A stretch of 47,552 nt of DNA, taken from Beijerinckiaceae bacterium (lineage in GTDB: Bacteria; Pseudomonadota; Alphaproteobacteria; Rhizobiales; Beijerinckiaceae). The stretch is taken from contig CANCSY010000003.1 in assembly GCA_947380915.1 (NCBI GenBank), positions 1-47,552 on the forward strand, in the 5' to 3' direction. Positions 41,576-47,552 of the stretch are shown here, piece after piece. The notes below the pieces were generated by a model. It made no database searches, had not been told where the DNA came from, and saw only the letters and a list, made by a program, of their open reading frames with translations. The translations under genes and the position numbers were made by a program. Each line of letters starts with the position of its first letter. Position 1 is the first letter of the stretch.

Positions 41576-42382
41576 ATGAGAGCCATATCGAGTGAATCAG
41601 CGGGCATTTTGGTCGATGAGCCATCTCCGGGCGTTGCGCGTATATGCATCAACCGCCCTGAGCGGATGAATGCGTTGGGCTTAGCGACAACACACGCCTT
41701 GCGAGACGCCGTGATAGCGGCAACGGCCGGAACTGCGCGGGTTGTCGTTCTCACCGGCGCAGGGCGCGCGTTTTGCGCTGGCGCCGATCTGAAGGAACGT
41801 CAGCAGATGTCGGAGCCCGAGCGCTATGCGCATAACCGCGCGATTAACGCCGCTGTCGAAGCCCTCGCTGCTTCTCCATTGCCGACCATAGCCGCCATCA
41901 ATGGACACGCGCTTGGTGGCGGCTGTGAACTGGCGCTGGGTTGCGATCTACGCGTCATGGCCGCAGGCGCGCAGATCGGTCTTACGGAAGCAAGAATCGG
42001 GGCTATACCCGGCGCGGGGGGCACCCAACGACTGCCTCGTCTCGTCGGCGCGGCGCGGGCGCTTGAAATGATTCTGATAGGCGAGCCTGTGACAGCGGAG
42101 CGCGCCGCTGAAATTGGCCTTGTGAATATCGTGGCCCCGGCCGAAGACCTATGGGGCCGGGCGCTTGGTCTGGCTGTTCTGCTGGCATCACGCTCGCCAT
42201 CGGCTACCGCCCTGGCGAAGGCTTGTGTCTACAGTGGGCTCGAAAAACCGCTGGCGGAGGGATTGGAACTCGAACGTCTGGCCCTTGCAAACATTTTCGC
42301 ATCTGCCGACTATGCCGAAGGTCTCGCGGCCTTCGCGCAGAAGCGGGCGCCGCGTTTCGCCGATTTCTTGCGGAAAGGTTGA
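41576..42382 (+). CDS. Enoyl-CoA hydratase/isomerase (crotonase family)
   Basis: This crotonase of 268 residues has LTGAGRAFCAGADLKE and GHALGGGCELALGCDLRV, the oxyanion pocket, with both catalytic glutamates of true hydratases: one in GGGCEL and one in LTEARIGAIPGAGG. It should therefore add water to an unsaturated acyl-CoA, unlike the isomerase branch that lacks one of them. The open frame reaches 41555 (TTG); the ATG at 41576 with GGAAG upstream fits better. In a C5-dicarboxylate scheme it would replace the MaoC-type hydratase used elsewhere for itaconyl- or mesaconyl-CoA. Confidence 0.88.
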   Translation: MRAISSESAGILVDEPSPGVARICINRPERMNALGLATTHALRDAVIAATAGTARVVVLTGAGRAFCAGADLKERQQMSEPERYAHNRAINAAVEALAASPLPTIAAINGHALGGGCELALGCDLRVMAAGAQIGLTEARIGAIPGAGGTQRLPRLVGAARALEMILIGEPVTAERAAEIGLVNIVAPAEDLWGRALGLAVLLASRSPSATALAKACVYSGLEKPLAEGLELERLALANIFASADYAEGLAAFAQKRAPRFADFLRKG

Positions 42383-42385
42383 CCC

Positions 42386-43132
42386 ATGGCGGCAATCATC
42401 CGCAGCAAGGCCGAACAGGTCGTTCACAGCCTGCTTGAAACGATCATCGAGGACAACCTGCGTCCTGGCTCCACTCTCGGCACAGAAGCCGATCTCTTGA
42501 CGCGATTCGCCGTAAGCAGGCCCACTTTGCGCGAGAGCTTGCGCATTCTGGAATCTCAGGGCGTTTTGGAAATGCGGCCCGGCCCTGGGGGCGGCATTCT
42601 GGTGAGCCAGCCCGGCGTCGGAGTTCTGGCGCATGGATTATCGGTGTTTCTGCGCCTGCACGACGTCCCGTTCCTCTCGGTTTTGAAAGCGCGCGAAGTC
42701 ATCGAACCTGCTCTCGCCCGTGAGGCCGCGCAAAACGGTTCGGATTTGGATTTCGCAGAACTAGAAGCCTCGATAGACCGGATGACTTTGATAAAGGATG
42801 ATCAGGAAGCATTTATCGAAGAGAACCGCATCTTTCATAGCATCATAGCGCGTGCAGGGCAGAACAAGGTGCTTGAAACTTTCTGGTCTACTATTAGCGT
42901 TCTGGCGACCGGCGAGCATCACGGTGTTCGCTATACGTTCGGCAATCAGAAACACGTCATCGAAGCCCATCAACGCATCCTTGACGCCTGCCGTGCGCGC
43001 GATGGAGCTTCAGCTGCCGCAGCCATGGAGGCGCATGTGGGCGCGCTGGAACACTTGGTGCGCAATCGCCACCGACACCTTCTCGATCAACCCACAAGCG
43101 TCATTGCGCCTGAAGGCCGCAAGACACGCTGA
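42386..43132 (+). CDS. GntR-family regulator with FCD ligand domain
   Basis: This 248-residue protein has the N-terminal winged helix (TEADLLTRFAVSRPTLRESL, about 32-51, LRILESQGVLEMRPGPGGG) and a C-terminal FCD domain. The metal and ligand site shows E/H in EENRIFHSIIA, H in EAHQRIL and H in MEAHVGAL. Such proteins sense carboxylates, commonly fatty-acid or sugar-acid derived. It lies three bases after the crotonase gene and 29 before the dehydrogenase gene, inside the operon, so it is likely to control its own cluster. The ligand may be an intermediate of the pathway. No clear FadR-type box was located with confidence. Confidence 0.9.
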   Translation: MAAIIRSKAEQVVHSLLETIIEDNLRPGSTLGTEADLLTRFAVSRPTLRESLRILESQGVLEMRPGPGGGILVSQPGVGVLAHGLSVFLRLHDVPFLSVLKAREVIEPALAREAAQNGSDLDFAELEASIDRMTLIKDDQEAFIEENRIFHSIIARAGQNKVLETFWSTISVLATGEHHGVRYTFGNQKHVIEAHQRILDACRARDGASAAAAMEAHVGALEHLVRNRHRHLLDQPTSVIAPEGRKTR

Positions 43133-43161
43133 CACCTTTGTATCAAAACCGGAGTCTATCG

Positions 43162-44328
43162 ATGGATTTCAGAATGAACCCCGAACAGCGAGCGATGGTC
43201 GGCAGTGTGCGCGACCTCGTGCAGGCAAAATTTCGGCCGCGTGTGAAGAAGTGGCAAGATGGGACCTTCCCATTCGAGAATATCAAGGATCTCGCTGATA
43301 TCGGCGTTCTCGGCATGGCAGTTCCCGAGGAATATGGCGGGCTCGGCTTGCCGGTGCTGGATTGTGTGCTGGTTCTCGAGGAAATCGCCAAGGTCTGTTA
43401 CGTCACAGCAATGGCGGTCATGAGCGCCATGGGCGCACAGAACCGGATCATCTCGGTCTATGCGCCAGAAGACATGAAGCAGAAATTCCTTCCGGGCGTG
43501 GTCACGGGCGAGACAATTCTTGCAATCTGCATGACCGAGCCACATGCCGGAACGGATGTCGCCAATTACAAGACGAACACGGTCGTGCGTAATGATCGCG
43601 TAGTGGTGAACGGCGTGAAGACGCTGATCAGCCGCGCCGATGAAGCTCATTGCTTCATCGTGTTCACGCGGGTCAATGGCGTGCCAGGCCGCGAAGGGAT
43701 CGGCTGCGTGCTGGTCGATCCCAAGACGCCTGGCTTCGAGGTGACAGCCCGCTATCACACGATGGGGGGAGAGTATCTCGCAGAGATCCAGTTCCGCGAT
43801 ATGGAGCTTCCAATCGAGAACCTGATCATCACGGATAACGGCTTCAAGAAACTGCTTAGCGCCTTCAACACCCAGCGCTGCATGAACCCGTCAGTCTCTC
43901 TTGGCCTTGCGGAAGGCGCTTTTGAAGAAGCTGTGCGTTACACACGTGGGCGCGAAATCTTCGGCCGCACCACGGCCTCCATGCAGGGAATGCGGTGGAA
44001 AATCGCCGAGATGTATCGGGACATAGAGGTCGGGCGGTCCATGCTTTATCGTGCAGCTTGCTCGGGTAATCCGTTTCCGGACCCCTATCTTGCAGCGGTC
44101 GCCAAGATGTATGTCAACGAGATGGCCATCCGCGTCACGAGCGAAGCTTTGCAAACGCACGGCGGCTATGGTTTCACGGATGAATATCTCGTCTCGCACT
44201 TCTATCGCGGCGCGCGATACGGGACTCTCGGTGGCGGCGCGACGGAAACTCTGAAAGATCTGGTGGGCAAGAAGATCGTGGCGGACTTTTCCGACACCGA
44301 CGGTTTCTTCAGTCTCGATAACTTCTGA
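43162..44328 (+). CDS. Acyl-CoA dehydrogenase homologue lacking the usual catalytic glutamate
   Basis: This 388-residue protein has the N-terminal helical domain, the flavin loop ICMTEPHAGTDVAN (122-135), and QTHGGYGFTDEY (331-342). In the C-terminal segment RGARYGTLGGGATET, G358 stands where medium-chain dehydrogenases carry the catalytic glutamate (YEGT). In isovaleryl-CoA dehydrogenase the base lies earlier, in LER; here that position is Q238 in NTQR. Neither base is thus present by hand alignment, although FAD binding looks intact. The open frame starts at 43138 (TTG); the ATG at 43162 with GGAG upstream is preferred. It may be a dehydrogenase with another base or may have a different reaction. 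Confidence 0.86.
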   Translation: MDFRMNPEQRAMVGSVRDLVQAKFRPRVKKWQDGTFPFENIKDLADIGVLGMAVPEEYGGLGLPVLDCVLVLEEIAKVCYVTAMAVMSAMGAQNRIISVYAPEDMKQKFLPGVVTGETILAICMTEPHAGTDVANYKTNTVVRNDRVVVNGVKTLISRADEAHCFIVFTRVNGVPGREGIGCVLVDPKTPGFEVTARYHTMGGEYLAEIQFRDMELPIENLIITDNGFKKLLSAFNTQRCMNPSVSLGLAEGAFEEAVRYTRGREIFGRTTASMQGMRWKIAEMYRDIEVGRSMLYRAACSGNPFPDPYLAAVAKMYVNEMAIRVTSEALQTHGGYGFTDEYLVSHFYRGARYGTLGGGATETLKDLVGKKIVADFSDTDGFFSLDNF

Positions 44329-44334
44329 GGTCCG

Positions 44335-45201
44335 ATGCGCTCGCTTCTTTTCATTCCAGGCGACAGCGATCGAAAGATTGCGAAAGGCTTTGGCTCTGCA
44401 GCCGACGTTCTGATTCTTGATCTTGAAGATGCGGTCGCGGTTGAGCGGAAGGAAAAAGCGCGCGGTCTCTGCAAGGAGGCGCTTGCAACCCCGCGACATG
44501 GGAAGCGCGTGATCGTGCGTATCAACGAGCTCAGCACTCCGGATGCCCTGCGCGATCTCGCGGCGATTATAAGCGGCCGACCGGACGGCGTGATGCTGCC
44601 GAAATGCCGGGGACTTGAAGACCTTCGTCGCCTTGATGACTACCTCGCGGCCCTCGAAGTCCGCGAGGATCTCGAGACGGGCGCTGTCTCGATCTATCCG
44701 ATCATCACAGAAACCGCGACCGCGGTATTGGCGCTCAGCGACTATCGTGCTCCTCATGCGCGTGTGGCCGGCCTTTTGTGGGGCGGAGAAGATCTCTCGG
44801 CTGACATTGGCGCCAGTTCAAACCGCGACATGAACGGTCGTTACCGACCGTTGTTTGAGGCGGTGCGCAATCAATGTTTGCTGGCAGCGAGCGCCATGGA
44901 GGCGACGCCGATTGACGCCGTCTATGTCGACTTTCGCAATCCAGAGGGACTCAAAGCCGAGGCCGAAAACGCTGCGCGCGACGGCTTCACCGCCAAGGCT
45001 TCGATCCACCCCGACCAGATCGACATCATCAACGCCGCGTTCACGCCCTCGGTCGAGGCGGTCGCTTACGCAAGATCCGTTCTGGCCGCCTTCGACACCT
45101 CCGAAAGCGGGGTCGCCTCACTGAACGGCCGCATGCTTGACGCTCCGCATCTGAAAAGCGCGCGACGAATGCTTGCGAGGGCGGGCACGGCGCGGATTTG
45201 A
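44335..45201 (+). CDS. CitE-type aldolase/lyase (citramalyl-CoA or malyl-CoA lyase-like)
   Basis: This 288-residue HpcH/HpaI-fold lyase has RSLLFIPGDSDRK at its start, LILDLEDAV (about 27-35), VIVRINE, VMLPKC, PIITETATA and LLWGGEDLSADIG, then KASIHPDQ. These are the Mg(II) and CoA residues of the CitE branch, so the site looks complete. Family members cleave citryl-, malyl- or citramalyl-CoA into a keto acid and acyl-CoA. In itaconate degradation the last step is citramalyl-CoA lyase of this family. It lies six bases after the acyl-CoA dehydrogenase homologue; TGAGG provides the ribosome site. Confidence 0.88.
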   Translation: MRSLLFIPGDSDRKIAKGFGSAADVLILDLEDAVAVERKEKARGLCKEALATPRHGKRVIVRINELSTPDALRDLAAIISGRPDGVMLPKCRGLEDLRRLDDYLAALEVREDLETGAVSIYPIITETATAVLALSDYRAPHARVAGLLWGGEDLSADIGASSNRDMNGRYRPLFEAVRNQCLLAASAMEATPIDAVYVDFRNPEGLKAEAENAARDGFTAKASIHPDQIDIINAAFTPSVEAVAYARSVLAAFDTSESGVASLNGRMLDAPHLKSARRMLARAGTARI

Positions 45202-45254
45202 ACTTCACGATTCATCGAGTTTGATAAAAATCCAGGAACGAGGGAGGGATAACG

Positions 45255-46253
45255 ATGAATATCAATCGACGCACAATCCTGAAATCCGGGCCAGCCTTTG
45301 CGCTCGTGGCTTCCAATTCACGTTCTTTCGCCCAGGCGCCTGTTGAAATCACTATTGCGGTGAGTTCGACAAGTTTTGTGATCGGTGGCGTGCGAATCGG
45401 CGAGAGCGCCGGTCTGTTCGAAAAGAATGGGCTCAAGCCCCGTATCGTGGTGATGGATAGCGGCAATGCCGCCATGGCCGCGCTACTTGGCCGTTCCGCG
45501 CAATTCGCCGTCGCCGGACCGCCAGAGGTTCTTGCGGCGCGGGTGCGCAAACAGGATATTGCGATCGTCGTCAGTCTTTATCGTGGGCTGGCGGGTTCGT
45601 TGATTCTGTCCAAAACCCTCGTCAACGAGCTCAAGACGAAACCCGATTCACCGCTGACGGAACGTCTGAAAGCGCTCGACGGCATGAGCGTTGCAGTGCC
45701 GAGCGCGACCTCCTCGCTGCTAGGTCCAGTGCGCAAGGCGGCCTTGTCCAACGGCGCGAATATAAAGTTCAGTTATATGGCTCAGCCTGCCATGGTGCCG
45801 GCGCTTGAAGCCGGCGCGATCCAGGGCATGATCGCCAGTTTCCCCTTCGCAGGCGCTCCTTTATTGAAGGGCACTGGCGTGGTTTGGCTGAATGGTCCTG
45901 CCGGAGATTTGCCTACCGACGCCTTGCCGTCGAGTTCATCGACAATGCAGACGACGTCCGAATATGCGAAGGCGAACCCGGACTTGGTGCGCCGCATTCA
46001 GCGCAGCTTCGGTGACATCGCTCATTTCATCAAGGAAAAGCCGGAAGATGCACGCCTTGCCCTCGCGAAAGGCTATTCGAGCCTTAGCAAGGAGGAACTC
46101 GATCTTGCCTTCAATCAGCAGAAAACTAACTGGACGGCGCCGTTCCTAAGTGAGGACGATATTCGACAGGAGATCATGCTGCTCAAGGCATCGTCGGACC
46201 TGCAAGGTCTTGACGCTCTCGATCCGAAGTCCGTGATTATCCCGCCGCTCTGA
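45255..46253 (+). CDS. NMT1/SsuA-like solute-binding protein, second paralog
   Basis: This 332-residue receptor begins NINRRTILKSG, a Tat-type leader, with a signal peptide ending SFAQA. Mature motifs are TIAVSSTSFVIGGVRIGES, IVVMDSGNAAMAALLGRSAQF and AGPPEVLAARVRKQ, which make it the duplicate of the receptor at 39265-40272. It has no separate ATPase or permease, so the single importer at 37630-39268 may serve both. GGGAGGGAT lies before the ATG. It closes the plus-strand run of genes and meets the CaiB/BaiF gene tail to tail. Confidence 0.87.
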   Translation: MNINRRTILKSGPAFALVASNSRSFAQAPVEITIAVSSTSFVIGGVRIGESAGLFEKNGLKPRIVVMDSGNAAMAALLGRSAQFAVAGPPEVLAARVRKQDIAIVVSLYRGLAGSLILSKTLVNELKTKPDSPLTERLKALDGMSVAVPSATSSLLGPVRKAALSNGANIKFSYMAQPAMVPALEAGAIQGMIASFPFAGAPLLKGTGVVWLNGPAGDLPTDALPSSSSTMQTTSEYAKANPDLVRRIQRSFGDIAHFIKEKPEDARLALAKGYSSLSKEELDLAFNQQKTNWTAPFLSEDDIRQEIMLLKASSDLQGLDALDPKSVIIPPL

Positions 46254-46273
46254 AGATGCGTGCGGCGGCGTGG

Positions 46274-47497
46274 TCAGATCACGCCGTCGCGCTTCAGGGC
46301 CGCCAGTTCTTCGGCTGAATGGCCGAGCCAATCGCCGTAAATCGCTGAGTTGTCGCCACCCAGGGGGGAACTTGGTTCGAGTGGCTTGCGGTCGGAACCT
46401 TCAAATACCAACGGCGAATGGGGCAGCACCACTCGCCCGAGGGATGGGTGATCCACCCATTGCAGGCTGCCGCGTGCGTGCATGTTTTCATCGGTAATCA
46501 CTTCGGAAAGTTCACGCACCGGCGCGCATGGAATCTCCGCATCGAGGAGACGCCGCGCCACTTCGTCTTTTGGTAGAGTGGATGTCCAGCTTTCCAGAAG
46601 TTCATCCACATCTGCAAAGTGCACGACACGGGTCTGGCGGGTCCTGAAGCGGGGATCATCTTTTAAATCCGGGCGGCCGATCGTCTCCAGAATGGCGCGA
46701 AAGTGGTGATCTCCCGGCGCGTTGATGACCACGAATCCATCTGCCGCCCTGTAGGCATTGTAGGGCGAAATGCCCAGGCCGCCATGGCGGTTGCCGGTGC
46801 GGGAAGGGGCTTCCTCGCCACGCGCATGCAGCATGCCGAGGTTCGAGGCAAGCGACGAATAGATCGCATCTTGCATCGAGACTTCCACGACGCGGCCGAC
46901 ACCCGTCTTCTCGCGTTCATAGAGCGAGGTCATGATCGCCGCATAAAGATGGATCCCGGCGCTGAAATCGCAAAGCGCCGCTCCTGCCTTCACCGGCGGT
47001 TGATCCGGAAATCCGGTGGTGCTCATGATGCCGCACATGGCCTGCATCACGAGATCCATCGCCGGGTAGTTGCGATAGGGTCCAGTCTTGCCATAGCCGG
47101 AACTTGATCCATAGATGAGGCGCGGATTGATCTCTTGCAGCGCCTTGGCGCCAAGGCCCAGTCGATCCATCACGCCGGGCGCAAAATTCTCGATGAGAAT
47201 GTCCGCCCGTTTGACCATCTCGCGAAGCAGGCGCTTGCCGGCTTCGGTCTTGAGATTCAGGGTCACAGCTTTCTTGTTGGAATTCAACATTGCGAATGGC
47301 AGATCCGCTCCGCCCATATCGCCACGGCTGCGCAAGTGCTCTCCGGTCAGCGGTTCGACCTTGATCACATCTGCGCCTGCCATCGCCATCAGAAAGGCTG
47401 CATAGGGTCCATTATAGACATGAGAAAGATCAATCACTCTAACGCCCTCAAGGGGGAGTGAGCGGCTGGATGGATGGGAGACTGCCGGGGTAGACAT
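46274..47497 (-). CDS. Class III (CaiB/BaiF) CoA-transferase
   Basis: This protein of about 407 residues is of the formyl-CoA transferase family: GVRVIDLSHVYNGPYAAFLM near its start, DVIKVEPLTG, LIENFAPGVMDRLGLG (about 101-116) and YGKTGPYRNYPAMD148. The aspartate D148 is the conserved catalytic residue that carries the acyl group. Such enzymes move CoA between carboxylates and could activate a dicarboxylate with succinyl-CoA. The ATG at 47497 has no strong ribosome site; a GTG at 47527 is possible, so the start is uncertain. It is on the opposite strand to the rest of the cluster, but its role fits, and P. aeruginosa itaconate degradation uses, as I recall, a CoA-transferase of this class. 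Confidence 0.88.
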   Translation of the reverse strand: MSTPAVSHPSSRSLPLEGVRVIDLSHVYNGPYAAFLMAMAGADVIKVEPLTGEHLRSRGDMGGADLPFAMLNSNKKAVTLNLKTEAGKRLLREMVKRADILIENFAPGVMDRLGLGAKALQEINPRLIYGSSSGYGKTGPYRNYPAMDLVMQAMCGIMSTTGFPDQPPVKAGAALCDFSAGIHLYAAIMTSLYEREKTGVGRVVEVSMQDAIYSSLASNLGMLHARGEEAPSRTGNRHGGLGISPYNAYRAADGFVVINAPGDHHFRAILETIGRPDLKDDPRFRTRQTRVVHFADVDELLESWTSTLPKDEVARRLLDAEIPCAPVRELSEVITDENMHARGSLQWVDHPSLGRVVLPHSPLVFEGSDRKPLEPSSPLGGDNSAIYGDWLGHSAEELAALKRDGVI

Positions 47498-47552
47498 CAA
47501 TTCTGCACTCTGCGATCGATGAGACACCCACTTATGCCACGAACCGCCTCTC

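Noticed and set aside
1..47552. CRISPR arrays, tRNA or rRNA genes, phage genes
   Set aside because: No regular spaced repeats, cloverleaf-like sequences or phage structural motifs were noticed by eye; a tRNA scan could still find something I missed.
1..47552. TctA or TctB membrane proteins for the Bug receptors
   Set aside because: Every long frame was considered; the only multi-pass transport proteins are the two DppBC-type permeases and the Ssu/Tau-type permease.

Overview
The window reads as a catabolic accessory region from a GC-rich, metabolically versatile proteobacterium. An alphaproteobacterium (Hyphomicrobiales-like) is my first guess and a betaproteobacterium my second. This rests on the gene families (TctC/Bug solute receptors, a DesZ/LigB-type dioxygenase with LigJ- and RraA-type partners, luciferase-like monooxygenases, an FCD-GntR regulator), Shine-Dalgarno sites of the AGGAG/GGGGGA type, and GC-rich codon use. 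No rRNA, tRNA or CRISPR array was seen.

Layout. 1-3300: an IS3-type transposase tail with its right end, an AT-rich amidohydrolase gene that looks imported, a small membrane protein and a decayed AraC-type regulator. 3324-10891: two receptor-plus-enzyme units, Bug1-bicupin-Bug2 and (divergent from a LysR gene) LLM monooxygenase-alpha/beta hydrolase-Bug3. 11008-19321 (minus): an operon with a complete family-5 ABC importer, a DesZ/LigB-type ring-cleavage dioxygenase, a LigJ-like hydratase and an RraA/LigK-like aldolase; a Rieske oxygenase gene (19528-20781) diverges from it. 20853-34601: a stretch rich in solute receptors, with Bug4 to Bug9, an SsuA-like and an iron-type receptor, an SsuD-like monooxygenase and a TcuA-like flavoprotein. 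34903-47497: a carboxylic-acid/acyl-CoA cluster with a maleylacetate-reductase-like protein, MmgE/PrpD, a Ssu/Tau-type ABC importer with two receptors, a class I CoA-transferase, a crotonase, a GntR regulator, an acyl-CoA dehydrogenase homologue, a CitE-type lyase and a convergent class III CoA-transferase.

How it fits together. The window encodes 14 solute-binding proteins (9 TctC/Bug, 3 NMT1/SsuA-like, 1 family 5, 1 family 1) but only two sets of ABC membrane components and no TctA or TctB. The Bug proteins therefore either share distant membrane partners or act as periplasmic sensors or scavengers. Two gene sets suggest pathways. The Rieske/DesZ-LigB/LigJ/RraA set could carry a methoxylated or trihydroxylated aromatic acid, gallate-like, to pyruvate and oxaloacetate. 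The right-hand cluster resembles itaconate/citramalyl-CoA style C5-dicarboxylate degradation, with an unusual hydratase and transporter and several enzymes lacking canonical catalytic residues. Both are inferences from family and gene order.
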